A stretch of 64,000 bases of DNA from Stentor roeselii (GCA_006503475.1 RSEH01000188.1:1-64000), one strand, 5' to 3'. Positions 49,776-59,187 are shown, counted from the stretch's first letter. Numbers and translations are program-made. Notes: generated from the sequence alone by a model not told the origin.

Positions 49776-51332
49776 ATGTCATCCGACTTTCGCATCCGAG
49801 GAATTCCAAAGCCAATTACTGGTCAATTTCAAAGACCTTTGAAATCCTCTCAATTCGAAGAAGTGCTTCGTGAGTCCGAGCAGTTAGTATCCGAAGCAAA
49901 CAACCAAGAAGAAGAAGTAGTAACCTTAAACGCCGACCTATCCTACAGCTTGAAGTCAATAAGCAGCATATACCTCGACAACAACCCTCGTTTCCAAGAG
50001 TTAAAAAAAACTCTAGAGTCCTACCACCTGGACTGCCGTAGAAAGAAGCCTCAACTGCACCCGGGTAAGTCATCTCAATGGCGACAAATCGTCTACGCCT
50101 CTCTTCATCGTCTTCTCCACGAATGCGTATTCACCAACATCCGAAGACTACAAATCGAGTACTTAAACAAGGTCTACGAATGGTTTTACGCAAAAATAGG
50201 AGTCACAGTCGAACCTTCAAAGCCTCTCGAGTCTCTTCCCAACCTCCCTTCAGACCACCCTGACGATGCCGAAGACCAAATTTCCTTATCAAGCCAAAAA
50301 CGCAACCAAAGTGCAGCAAGTTTAAGACCCAGAACAGCGAACACCAACAATTCAAAGGTTTTCGATTCACGTCCAACAAGTGCAGCAGTAAAACTTCCCG
50401 TTCAAGCTTTTGTCGGCTCTGGAGAGCCTTACGGAGAAATCCCTGAAGTCGACTTCGAGAACTCCTTCATCAGCTACATGCCCTTCGGAGAAGAAATCGA
50501 ACAGAAAGTTGAACAACGGTTTAAAGAAAATCGTTTAAAAGACCTGGCAGAAAAGCGTCTTCGAGATGAAATGCGTGCAAAGGTTGATAGTTGGACTATT
50601 ATTAGAGCAAGGAAAACTGAAGAGTTTAATCGAAAGTTTGAATCTAATCGCTTTGGAAGTAAATTTGATAAAAGAGCTTATTCGCCCAGTCGGCCTCATA
50701 CAGCTTCTGAGGCTCAGTTGAGTAGAGGAAAGGTTTTTGAAATGCAGGACCCGGAAGGCGAATCACTTCCGCCACTTAAAACGGAACCGGTCCAGACTAC
50801 GAAGAATGAAGTGCAGGTTGAAACTACTCAGCCTTTACATAAGATGAGCAAAATAGCGACTATTAGAAAATTGCATGAAGAGATATTGGAAGGGGATGAA
50901 AGCTTTGAAGAGCCTAATAATTTATTGGATCATGATCCTACTGCTGTCACGCTTAGTGCTTATTCGAAGTCAGGACAGCTGTGGAATAGAGAGGTTGTTA
51001 GACCTCATACTGCTGGGTATCTTCCTCCTGCTAGAAATATCGCTTCCAGGGGACTTGCTGGACAGTCTAGACCTGTCACTGCTCAGAGGGCTAGCCAGCT
51101 GGAGGAGATTAATGAGGTTAAGAAGCAACTTGCTAAGAAGAATATTCCGTGTAGTATTGATACTTTGAAGTATGGACTTTTAATGCCTGAAGACCTGCCT
51201 TGCGAGTCTCTAACCTACCTGACCCTTCCAGCTCCAGGTGCAGGTCTATTAGTGAACCCCTTCACAAAGCTGGGTAAAAAGGGTAAAAAGAAAGGAAAAA
51301 AGGGCAAAAAAGGTAAAAAATCCAAGAAATAA
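49776..51332 (+). CDS. hypothetical protein with Lys/Gly tail, 518 aa
   Basis: The N-terminus begins MSSDFRIRGIPKPITGQF. A helical region spans about 80-150 (RQIVYASLHRLLHECVF). The middle has RPxTA-type motifs (RPRTANTNNS, SRPTSAAVK, RPHTASEA, RPHTAGYLP, RPVTAQRAS), and a charged helix lies at about 245-290. The end is a KGKKGKKGKK repeat. The recurrent RPxTA motif is often seen in ciliary and microtubule-associated proteins, which hints at that location, but I do not recognise a family. It converges with the WD gene, 11 bp between stops. Confidence 0.75.
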   Translation: MSSDFRIRGIPKPITGQFQRPLKSSQFEEVLRESEQLVSEANNQEEEVVTLNADLSYSLKSISSIYLDNNPRFQELKKTLESYHLDCRRKKPQLHPGKSSQWRQIVYASLHRLLHECVFTNIRRLQIEYLNKVYEWFYAKIGVTVEPSKPLESLPNLPSDHPDDAEDQISLSSQKRNQSAASLRPRTANTNNSKVFDSRPTSAAVKLPVQAFVGSGEPYGEIPEVDFENSFISYMPFGEEIEQKVEQRFKENRLKDLAEKRLRDEMRAKVDSWTIIRARKTEEFNRKFESNRFGSKFDKRAYSPSRPHTASEAQLSRGKVFEMQDPEGESLPPLKTEPVQTTKNEVQVETTQPLHKMSKIATIRKLHEEILEGDESFEEPNNLLDHDPTAVTLSAYSKSGQLWNREVVRPHTAGYLPPARNIASRGLAGQSRPVTAQRASQLEEINEVKKQLAKKNIPCSIDTLKYGLLMPEDLPCESLTYLTLPAPGAGLLVNPFTKLGKKGKKKGKKGKKGKKSKK

Positions 51333-51343
51333 TAACTAATTTT

Positions 51344-53524
51344 TCATGAGAAAAACTTAATTCTTCCATCATTCCCAGCCACACAAACCTGTTGAAAAAG
51401 TGGATTCCAAGCAACATCATTAGTGACATCTCTAAATCCTTTAAGTCTTGAGAGCACCTTGGTAGTCCTCAAGTCCCAGACATAAGCCGAGCGGTCTTCA
51501 GAGCCACTTGCAATATAATTACGACAAGGACTGATACTTGCTCCAAGTTCCAAAGCGGTATTCGTATGTCCAACGAAAACTAAAGGGTCATCCGCGACTC
51601 TCAAGTCAAAAAGTCTAACAAAATTATCTGAAGAACATGTCAAAAACAAGTTAAAACTTTCACTATCAGCTTCAGAGTAATCAGAAGAGCTAAAAAATCT
51701 CAAATTATGAATCATTTTTCGATGGACTGTTGGAATTGTGCAGATTTCTAATTGTTTATCCACGTCCCAAACAGATACTACTTTATTTGACCCTGCAGCG
51801 AGAATTAAATGTGAATAAAAACTATTGTGACAGGCAGTTCTTGTGATACTTTGAGCATTTTCTTGTTTTAACTTAAGAACCTGTTTAAACTGACATTTCG
51901 CTTGAAGTCTTTTCACGTCATCCTTGAAAAAAGGGTCTCTTAATTTGTACCTAAATAAACAAATCTCATTACCATTGACAAGACTGATAAACTTATCAAC
52001 AAAGTAAAACTTTCCATCAGAGTAGTTCCCATTAATAGACAAAAGACATTCTCCAGCTTTCGCACCTGACAAGTTCCATAGTTTTGAGCAGTATTTATTA
52101 GAAGTTGTTAAAATTTGACTACAAGTTGAACTCCAAGTTAAAGAATTCACTTGCCATTCATGTCCTACTAATGCAAGTCTCTCGCCTTTGTATTTTGAAT
52201 AAGGAAGTCTTGAAATATATGCTGCTGAGTCTCCTCCGCAAGAGGCAAGCTTGGAACCTGAGCGATCGTAACTTATGCAAAAAATTGCACCGTTGTGAAG
52301 GTGGATGTCTTTTGATTCCTCAGTTGATGATGATGGAGGAGATCCGGGATTTGAGTAGCTTTGGGCTTTGGCTAAGAGATTTTTTGGTTTTTTTATTGGC
52401 TTTGACTGGGAACCGTACCCGGAACTTTTGATTTTTTTGTGAAAAGTAACGGGCTGGTCTGCTAGTGATTTTTTTCCTTTTTTTGAAAATTTCTTATCTG
52501 GCTTTTTGAAGTTGTTTAAAAGAGAGCTGGTAGGTTCGAAGTCCATCATTACATTTATTGCTTCTGAAGGTCGGACTAGAATTACTTGTGATTTGGTTTC
52601 TTCTAGGTCTTCTTGTTTTTTCTCATCTAGTGATGGATTGCTTCTCATAAGGGAAGTTTCTTTTTCATCAGTTTCTGAAAAATCATCAGAGTAGACTTCT
52701 TCATCAAACTCTTGATTTTCATTTAAACTTGATTCCAAATTTTGAATTTTCAGAACTTCCAGTCCACAATCTGAAACTCCAACGAAAAATTCATTAGAAA
52801 AAAAGTACTGCCGTATTTTATCCTGCATCGGAATAGTATGAACATGATTACCCTCCTTATACATCAAAACACTTTGCGGCATTGCACAAAACAAGTACTC
52901 ATTCATCGAAAATACTTTAAAAACAAGTTCATGAACAGAGGGTAAAATGATGTTATTATGCAAGTCAATCACTTTTCCACTCAACAACAGCAAAATCTTA
53001 TCACCCTGGCCAAGTCCTTTAACCACAACATCTAAAAAATAATGATCCTTTAAACAGTCCACCTCAGCGATTCGAATCCTTTTCTTAAATCGACAAACCA
53101 AGTACCCTCCAAAGACCTGACATTCAAGAGGCTTCTCTGATTCAAAAGATCCTAAAAGTTGCCCTTCAAGCGAGTAAAAAACCACTTGAAACTCAATATA
53201 AACCGCTACAAACCTTCCAAGGGCCAAAACCACTCCAGGAGAAATTCCACGATATAAAATTATCTGACTTTCAAGGTGATGATGAGAAGGGTCATGACAA
53301 CTCTTGTGAGTCATCAAGTCAAATAAATAAATCGAGTCATTTGTGCTGAAAGCGAGGTACCCACCTTCAAGTATGCAAGATTGTATCAGGAAGTCAAAAG
53401 TAAAAAGTTTTTCCAGAGGGTCTTGCACTTTGAATAAAGAATTTTGCAGGAATAAGAAATTGTTGGACAAAGCGACCTGGTCTACCTGAAGGTCAAGTTT
53501 AAGAAAAGGGGAGATAATATTCAT
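51344..53524 (-). CDS. WD40-repeat protein, WDR27-like, 726 aa
   Basis: Two beta-propeller regions are separated by an acidic/basic linker (about 270-410). The first is poorly conserved. The second has clear repeats: HNGAIFCISYDRSGSKLASC, GHEWQVNSLTWS, LILAAGSNKVVSVWDV, LFLTCSSDNFVRLFDL, GHTNTALELGASISP with SGSEDRSAYVWDLRT, and a last repeat ending DGRIKFFS. Order and ending resemble WDR27, a poorly understood conserved eukaryotic protein. Name kept as similarity only. Its start lies 62 bp from that of the divergent CBM20-TPS gene. Confidence 0.8.
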   Translation of the reverse strand: MNIISPFLKLDLQVDQVALSNNFLFLQNSLFKVQDPLEKLFTFDFLIQSCILEGGYLAFSTNDSIYLFDLMTHKSCHDPSHHHLESQIILYRGISPGVVLALGRFVAVYIEFQVVFYSLEGQLLGSFESEKPLECQVFGGYLVCRFKKRIRIAEVDCLKDHYFLDVVVKGLGQGDKILLLLSGKVIDLHNNIILPSVHELVFKVFSMNEYLFCAMPQSVLMYKEGNHVHTIPMQDKIRQYFFSNEFFVGVSDCGLEVLKIQNLESSLNENQEFDEEVYSDDFSETDEKETSLMRSNPSLDEKKQEDLEETKSQVILVRPSEAINVMMDFEPTSSLLNNFKKPDKKFSKKGKKSLADQPVTFHKKIKSSGYGSQSKPIKKPKNLLAKAQSYSNPGSPPSSSTEESKDIHLHNGAIFCISYDRSGSKLASCGGDSAAYISRLPYSKYKGERLALVGHEWQVNSLTWSSTCSQILTTSNKYCSKLWNLSGAKAGECLLSINGNYSDGKFYFVDKFISLVNGNEICLFRYKLRDPFFKDDVKRLQAKCQFKQVLKLKQENAQSITRTACHNSFYSHLILAAGSNKVVSVWDVDKQLEICTIPTVHRKMIHNLRFFSSSDYSEADSESFNLFLTCSSDNFVRLFDLRVADDPLVFVGHTNTALELGASISPCRNYIASGSEDRSAYVWDLRTTKVLSRLKGFRDVTNDVAWNPLFQQVCVAGNDGRIKFFS

Positions 53525-53586
53525 TTGATTTGAATGATTTGGATTTATGGAGGCGTAGATGAGAAGATCATGGCGAATATAGTAAA

Positions 53587-56391
53587 ATGAGTTTAAGGTC
53601 TAAAGTTTATATCAGTTTTCAATGCGATGACTCATTTGATGTCAGGCTTATCGGAAATACTGACTCCACTGGCAACTGGGATCCTAACAAGGCACTTGTG
53701 ATGACTGGAGAGGACTCGACTTTTAGAATTTCAATTGACTTGCCTTTTAACGCGATATTCGAGTATAAATACCTGAAGTTCAATGAAAGTATTGAATGGG
53801 AGTCATTTTCAAACCGGAAGTTAAAATGTGCAGCTTCGATAATCCAAGTGAATGACTCATCAAAATCGCCGATTTCTAAAGTTTTTTTCCAGTCCTCATC
53901 ACAAAAGCAGCATAATTACGAGAAACTTCCTCTTTTGAAGGATAGTTTGAAGTTCACTGTGAATGATTCGATAATCTTCGTGAATTTCAACCTGCCGATT
54001 AGAGTAAGCCGAAACCCGGGGTATTCAGATGACAACCTTTCGAACAGATGGCAAATTGAGAGTAACAAAGGGATTTGGTTGCCTTTTCTATATGATTTGA
54101 CAGTTGACAAGAACATAAACATCTTTTGGGTAGGGTGGCCAGGTCTTGTTCTCGACTCAGAAGAAGAGAAAAAGTCTTTAAGCGAGTTTTTATCGATTAA
54201 CTTCAAGTGCTACCCAGTTTTTCTTTCTAAATCCGAAGTGACTTCTTTTCAGTTCTTTTGCAATAAAGTCCTCTTCCCGTTATTCTGCAATATAATCCAC
54301 ACGTCAGTATCAAAAGTGCCTCAATATTCACTAGAAGACTGGGAAGTATATAAAAGTGTGAATTCAATATTTTCAGAAGTTATCATGAATAACTACTCAG
54401 ATCAACTCATCTGGATAAATGACTTTTCATTGATGTTAACTCCGACTTTTGTATCACGTCGTATTCATGAACTGCTCAACATCGGGTTTTACCTTCAGTC
54501 GCCTTTTCCAAGTACTGAAGTTTTCAAGTTACTTCCTCAGGCTGAGTCGATTTTACACTCGATCCTTGCCTGTGACTTGGTAAGTTTCCATTCTTATGAC
54601 TATGCCAGTGAGTTTTTAAAGACTTGTAAGCAAATCATTGGAATTGAACATCATTTTTCAAAGGAAGGATGCTTGTTGATTGAGTACTTTGGAAGACATA
54701 TCATGGTCAGAGTTGGCGACATTGGAACGGAAAATGAAAAAATTGAAAATATTCTTAAGACTAACGAGTTTTTTCAGTTGAAGAAGCCTCTTGAAAGTAA
54801 ATATTTTGGACATAAGGTCGTGCTTGGAGTTGATACCTTGTCAGACCTGTCAGGGATTTATCTAAAACTCAAGGCTTTTGGAAAACATTTGAAAAAAAGT
54901 CAAAATTCTACTATTTTACTTCAGTACCTGACATCAACTAAGATTTACTCTGAAGAAGAAACTCGAGTTTTAAGGGAAAAACTTGTGAAAATCGCTGAAA
55001 AAATCAATGAGAAAGTAGGAAGACAAGCTGTTGAACTTGTTTTTAAAGACTTGTCATCATGTGAACGATATGCTTTAATGTCAGTATCATCAGCGCTTCT
55101 TAACACGAGTTTAAAGGACAGCATGTGCCTGATTCCTTATGAGTTCCTCATCGTTAACCAAGGCAATTACAAGCCGATCATCGTTTCAGAAAATGCAGGA
55201 GTGAGTCGATCTCTAAGAAGCTTCATAAAAGTTAACCCCTTCAGCAAGACCAACATCGTAGAAGCCTTGGACATGTCAACGACAAACAAACATCAAGATT
55301 GCAGGTCTTACGACATTGACTGGCTTCATCGAAACACAATGCAAAAGTGGGCAATAAGTTTTTTAAACGACTTGAAAAAAGCTAAGAAAAACCCGAAAAT
55401 GATGCAATATATGAAACATGGCATGGGTGATAAAATGAAACTCGTCGCACTTCGAAAGAACTTCACGAAACTTGATGTGGAATTTTTACTTGCCACTTAT
55501 AAACGTGCACATTATCGAGCAATGTTTTTTGATAATGAAGGAACACTTGTAGAGCATTTAAAAGGTGATTCTATTGAAAATCTCACCTGCAATCCTAAGG
55601 GCAAGTTACTTGATTGTTTAAAGGACTTATGCCAAGACCCTCAAAACGTGATTTTCGTGATCACAGGGCGGGAAAAGAAAGTCCTTGACAACATTTACAA
55701 CATTCCTCATTTAGGACTAGCAGCAGAATTCGGTGCTTTTATTAAATGGAACCAAAGTGACTGGGAAAGTCGAATTTCTGTGAATGAACTTTGGAAAGAC
55801 ACAGCAAAGCACATCATCCAGTCTTATGTTATCAGGACTGAAGGGTCTTACTTGGAAGAAAAGGAAAATTCAATAGTTTTTCAATATAAAAACTGCGATA
55901 TTGAATACGGCTCTTGGCAGGCAAAAGAACTCGTCTCTCAACTCGACATGCTGCTCAGTCTTTACGTCGACGAATGCGAAATCGTCGAAGGCACCGGCTA
56001 TGTCGAGGTCAAACCAAGGCTTATCAACAAAGGATTCACTGTCGAGTACCTTCTTGACCAGTGCTTCAAAGCAGGAATCGTCTTTGACTTCGTTCTTGTC
56101 ATTGGAGATGACTCTAGTGATGAAGAAATGTTTAAAGTTCTGAAGGATATGATTGTTAATAAACATCAAGCTATTCGCGAATATGCAAGGTGCTTTAGTG
56201 TCACTCTTGGAAGGAAACCGACGGAAGCGGACTTTTATTTGAATGATAGCTCAGAAATCATTCAGTATTTAGAAGCACTTAGACATTGGACGAAAAGGGA
56301 CTCGGAGGCTTTTGCGAATTGGAACTCTAGTATGCATATTGTTGATATTGTTAGAAGGACTAGGGGAAGAGAGGGAGATGAAAATATTTGA
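53587..56391 (+). CDS. CBM20-trehalose-6-phosphate synthase/phosphatase-like protein, 934 aa
   Basis: Three parts. Residues 1-100 are a CBM20 starch-binding domain (GNTDSTGNWDPNKALVM). About 130-610 is a GT20 domain. About 640-900 is a HAD trehalose-phosphatase domain (DNEGT at 649-653, ITGRE, GDDSSDEEMF). The GT20 active site is rewritten: HDYH becomes N278-D-F-S281, the His of FLHxPFPS is Q304, and GVDRLDYxKG reads GVDTLSDLSG (414-423), losing the Arg and Lys that bind UDP-glucose phosphate. The phosphatase nucleophile Asp649 is kept but its partner Asp is Glu651. This is like plant class II TPS, which are regulatory. Ciliate and apicomplexan TPS proteins are known to carry CBM20. Confidence 0.9.
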   Translation: MSLRSKVYISFQCDDSFDVRLIGNTDSTGNWDPNKALVMTGEDSTFRISIDLPFNAIFEYKYLKFNESIEWESFSNRKLKCAASIIQVNDSSKSPISKVFFQSSSQKQHNYEKLPLLKDSLKFTVNDSIIFVNFNLPIRVSRNPGYSDDNLSNRWQIESNKGIWLPFLYDLTVDKNINIFWVGWPGLVLDSEEEKKSLSEFLSINFKCYPVFLSKSEVTSFQFFCNKVLFPLFCNIIHTSVSKVPQYSLEDWEVYKSVNSIFSEVIMNNYSDQLIWINDFSLMLTPTFVSRRIHELLNIGFYLQSPFPSTEVFKLLPQAESILHSILACDLVSFHSYDYASEFLKTCKQIIGIEHHFSKEGCLLIEYFGRHIMVRVGDIGTENEKIENILKTNEFFQLKKPLESKYFGHKVVLGVDTLSDLSGIYLKLKAFGKHLKKSQNSTILLQYLTSTKIYSEEETRVLREKLVKIAEKINEKVGRQAVELVFKDLSSCERYALMSVSSALLNTSLKDSMCLIPYEFLIVNQGNYKPIIVSENAGVSRSLRSFIKVNPFSKTNIVEALDMSTTNKHQDCRSYDIDWLHRNTMQKWAISFLNDLKKAKKNPKMMQYMKHGMGDKMKLVALRKNFTKLDVEFLLATYKRAHYRAMFFDNEGTLVEHLKGDSIENLTCNPKGKLLDCLKDLCQDPQNVIFVITGREKKVLDNIYNIPHLGLAAEFGAFIKWNQSDWESRISVNELWKDTAKHIIQSYVIRTEGSYLEEKENSIVFQYKNCDIEYGSWQAKELVSQLDMLLSLYVDECEIVEGTGYVEVKPRLINKGFTVEYLLDQCFKAGIVFDFVLVIGDDSSDEEMFKVLKDMIVNKHQAIREYARCFSVTLGRKPTEADFYLNDSSEIIQYLEALRHWTKRDSEAFANWNSSMHIVDIVRRTRGREGDENI

Positions 56392-56413
56392 TTTTTTTTT
56401 AGACTATAAATTT

Positions 56414-57715
56414 ATGGAAAACAATGAAGAGTTTTTTGATGCTTTTGAGACTTTGGAACAACTCAATAGCACTGTGTTTGGAATTGGAGAGGATGATGGG
56501 GGAAAGTTTTATACTGACCGCCCTCGGAAAGAGGCTTTAGAGAATATTGATCTTGCGGAATTTAAGACTGACACAAATATCCCAGAAACCAAAACAGAAC
56601 TCTTTAGCTGGACCACTTTAAACTTAGTTAAAAAACATAACAAAGACATCTGCGAGTTTTCAGGTTTAGAAATCATTCAAGAAATGCCAACTCTAAGTTC
56701 TCGTAACTGGGTGTTAAAGCCTTGTCCGAACGGTAAATATTTCATCTGCGCAGGTGAAAGTCCAACAATTCAGTTATTCCACCTTTCAAGCCACATAAGG
56801 GAAAAGTCTCTAAACCTTCTGCAAATCGGAGAAAACTACATCGGGCATGAGCAGTCAATAGTTTCAGTTGAATGGGCGAGCTCTTCAGACCATTTCTTGT
56901 CATGCGGAATCGATTGCCTTGTCCTTTTATGGAGAGTGGGCCATACTCTTCCGATAAAGCAGTTTCTTCATGAGCACATCGTTACTTGTCTTGGTTTCAG
57001 CTGTGAGAGTCTCTTTTTCACAGGGTCTCTCTCGAAAAAACTACAGTTTTGGAGTCTTCCTGAAGGAAAACTGCTTAATACTTATCAGCCACAAGGCCTT
57101 GTCACTTCTGCGAAACTCAGTCCAGATGGCCGGGTATTGGCTGTCGGTACCAGCCAAGGCGAATGCATTTTTTATGAAGTGAATAATGCAGTGCTCACCT
57201 TTATAACTCAGATTCAATGCAAAAACCGCAAAGGTTTCAAAAGTTCCGGCAAAAAAGTCACAGGAATCGAATTCCAAGACGACTGTTATGTCCTTATCTC
57301 CACCAACGATTCAAGAATCCGACTATTCAGTTTAGAGAATTTCGGACTAGTCCAGAAGTACAAAGGCGGCAAATCTGAAGAGTTTCCTCTTCCTGCCAGC
57401 TTTTCGCAGAACTTCGGACACGTAATCCGAGGTTCAGAAGACGGTCAAGTCCACATTTGGAACACATTGAAAACCGATAGAAAAAGGTGGAAGTTTTTAA
57501 GAAACGAAGTAAAAAACTCCAGTTTCGAGGTGTTTACCTTGAAGAAAGAAAAATCATGCAGTAATGCAGTTTTTTTAAATAGAATCATTTTGAAAAGTGT
57601 CCAAGACCAGCTCATGGCAGACAAAAGTGAAGTCATAGTAAGTCACATTCTCATAGTTTCACATGGAGGCAAGTTATTTGTACTTTTTAATCAATTTAAA
57701 AACGTTCCCTGGTAA
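56414..57715 (+). CDS. WD40 protein, WDR44-like, 433 aa
   Basis: The start ATG is preceded by ACTATAAATTT. An earlier in-frame ATG at 56378 would overlap the previous gene by 14 bp and add 12 residues. After an acidic leader of 90 residues the propeller shows the WDR44 order: GHEQSIVSVEWASSSDHFLS, DCLVLLWRV, HIVTCLGF, TGSLSKKLQFWSLPEGK, VGTSQGECIFYEV, ITQIQCKNRKGFKSSGKK, STNDSRIRLFSLENF, and RGSEDGQVHIWNT. WDR44 (rabphilin-11) binds GTP-Rab11 in endosome recycling; that role is inferred, and the Rab-binding region is not recognisable here. Confidence 0.85.
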   Translation: MENNEEFFDAFETLEQLNSTVFGIGEDDGGKFYTDRPRKEALENIDLAEFKTDTNIPETKTELFSWTTLNLVKKHNKDICEFSGLEIIQEMPTLSSRNWVLKPCPNGKYFICAGESPTIQLFHLSSHIREKSLNLLQIGENYIGHEQSIVSVEWASSSDHFLSCGIDCLVLLWRVGHTLPIKQFLHEHIVTCLGFSCESLFFTGSLSKKLQFWSLPEGKLLNTYQPQGLVTSAKLSPDGRVLAVGTSQGECIFYEVNNAVLTFITQIQCKNRKGFKSSGKKVTGIEFQDDCYVLISTNDSRIRLFSLENFGLVQKYKGGKSEEFPLPASFSQNFGHVIRGSEDGQVHIWNTLKTDRKRWKFLRNEVKNSSFEVFTLKKEKSCSNAVFLNRIILKSVQDQLMADKSEVIVSHILIVSHGGKLFVLFNQFKNVPW

Positions 57716-57729
57716 TTAAAGTGTTAAGT

Positions 57730-58278
57730 ATGTCTAGTGTTTCAGGAAATGACTGCTTGTTCTTATCTTTTCGCACATGCACAATGGTCTTAGTCCTTGT
57801 TGGTTTCGGAAACATTGCTGCAGGTATTTCAGTTTGTGTCTCTTCTGATTTATTTACCTGGTACAACGGTTCTTATATATTTTTAGGGTTCACCTTAGTG
57901 TTATTAGCGATTTTCGGTCATACAACACGTTCAGCTTTAGGAGGATTAACTTTTTACCTTATCTTGCTTCTTTTGACCTTTCTGACTGAGAGTGGATTTA
58001 CTATTGCAATTATTTTATACACAGAATACGAGTCTATCCTTGGTGAAGAGTACGCAAATTTGATTAGATGGCTGATGATTGGCGCTTGTGTGCTTATGTT
58101 GCTTTCAGTTGTTGTTGGGTTCTGCTATAGAAGCAGCTTGAAAGATGCTCAGTTCTATAAAAATAATGAAAAACTCGTTCATCCTACGGACGAGCCTGTC
58201 GCTCGTCCATCTATTCGAAGGGAAGAAATGGAAAAGAAATACAACTTGACAAGGAAAAATACTGAGGGAAAAGAGTAG
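57730..58278 (+). CDS. four-helix membrane protein, 182 aa
   Basis: The start MSSVSGNDC is the first ATG; it follows the WDR44-like stop by 14 bp. Four hydrophobic helices lie at about 15-37, 48-65, 69-99 and 119-140. The cytoplasmic tail is basic and charged. The layout and small loops resemble tetraspanins or similar four-helix proteins, but the CCG motif and Cys-rich large loop are absent, so the family is uncertain. Confidence 0.75.
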   Translation: MSSVSGNDCLFLSFRTCTMVLVLVGFGNIAAGISVCVSSDLFTWYNGSYIFLGFTLVLLAIFGHTTRSALGGLTFYLILLLLTFLTESGFTIAIILYTEYESILGEEYANLIRWLMIGACVLMLLSVVVGFCYRSSLKDAQFYKNNEKLVHPTDEPVARPSIRREEMEKKYNLTRKNTEGKE

Positions 58279-58297
58279 TGTAAGTTTTCACTAATAA

Positions 58298-58576
58298 ATG
58301 GAAACCCAGAAAGCTGCAAATGCTTTGGAAAGGGTACAGAGTGATACCCAGGAAAAAGTTGTTGACTCTGCATCGGCTCAGAAGGCTTTGCAAGGACTTT
58401 CGACTTCGAGTAATGTGTAAGAACTTCTTAGAACTGCACCGAAGATCAAGATTAGGGAAGAGGACATCCGGGTGCTAATGACTGAGCTTGAAATCGAAAA
58501 GGCTGAGGCTGAAAAAGCGTTGATTTCTACATCAGGGGACTTTAAAGAAGCGCTTTTTAATCTGATTATGAACTAG
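58298..58576 (+). CDS. HYPK: HYPK-like protein (NatA regulator), 87 aa, one intron
   Basis: A 15-nt intron splits this small gene, so it gives no long open frame. The spliced protein has an acidic helical N-terminus (METQKAANALERVQSDTQEK) and the C-terminal UBA-like domain of HYPK: KIREEDIRVLMTELEIEKAEAEKAL, then GDFKEALFNLI. HYPK binds NAA15/NAA10 and restrains the ribosome-associated N-terminal acetyltransferase NatA; NAC-alpha UBA domains are related, but the short length and no NAC domain favour HYPK. The ATG is preceded by CTAATAA. Gaps to neighbours are 19 and 11 bp. Confidence 0.88.
58417..58431 (+). other. 15-nt intron of HYPK
   Basis: GTAAGAACTTCTTAG. It carries an in-frame TAA. Removal joins SSNV to TAPKIKIREED. 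It is the only one of nine introns without A at position 10. Confidence 0.85.
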
Positions 58577-58587
58577 GTATAATAATA

Positions 58588-59187
58588 ATGACCTCAGCAA
58601 AAATCTCTGTTCTTACCAGCCAAGACATGGTAAAGCTTCGAAACAATTTGAGTTTCATTCCCATTCAAACAACTGAGATCAAGCAAGGACTAGACCTCTA
58701 TAAAGAAGTCCTTCAATATAAGACCGAGTTCATAAATAAGTTTCACTACAACACCAGTCTTTCCCCTGAAGTGAATGAAAAAAAACAGATGATCAGCTCA
58801 ACTGCGAAGCAGTGGCAAGAAGACTTAACAAGTATTTACAAATCAAAACTTAAAAAAAAAGCTGCAAGTCTTGTTGAACGTGTCAAGGAACAGGGAGAGT
58901 TCGAGTCAAGTTTTTATGACTCAGTTATTCTTAAAAATTTGATTCAGAAAATGAAAGTCGATGAAATTAGCAGAAGGATCGCAATTGAATCTTTTAGGGC
59001 TAAAGTCCAACTTTTTAATTCGGATAAACTTAAGAAAAGAGTGGAAAAAGAAGTGGTTATGAAGAAGTTTAAAGAAAAGGAGAGGAATAGCAATTGGAAT
59101 AAAATTAATCAGTATAGGAAAACTAATGACTCGGCGATTAATAACAAGAGGAAATCGGTTACGGGATTTGAGTTTATTACTTCTTGA
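58588..59187 (+). CDS. small coiled-coil protein, 199 aa
   Basis: The start follows the HYPK stop by 11 bp (TAATAATG). The protein is helical throughout, basic (Lys-rich), with coiled-coil heptads at about 75-175. Motifs: SFIPIQTTEIKQGLDLYKEV near the N-terminus and NQYRKTNDSAINNKRKS near the end. No membrane segment. I do not recognise a family; a microtubule-associated role would fit the composition but is a guess. Confidence 0.7.
   Translation: MTSAKISVLTSQDMVKLRNNLSFIPIQTTEIKQGLDLYKEVLQYKTEFINKFHYNTSLSPEVNEKKQMISSTAKQWQEDLTSIYKSKLKKKAASLVERVKEQGEFESSFYDSVILKNLIQKMKVDEISRRIAIESFRAKVQLFNSDKLKKRVEKEVVMKKFKEKERNSNWNKINQYRKTNDSAINNKRKSVTGFEFITS

Noticed and set aside
51240-51332. Lys/Gly-coding repeats at the end of the 518-aa protein as a tandem-repeat element
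   Set aside because: It is a simple in-frame low-complexity tail of the protein, not a separate repeat.
56312-56413. Longer N-terminus for the WDR44-like gene
   Set aside because: The extension lies inside the trehalose-synthase-like coding sequence; the ATG at 56414 has the usual TATAA context.
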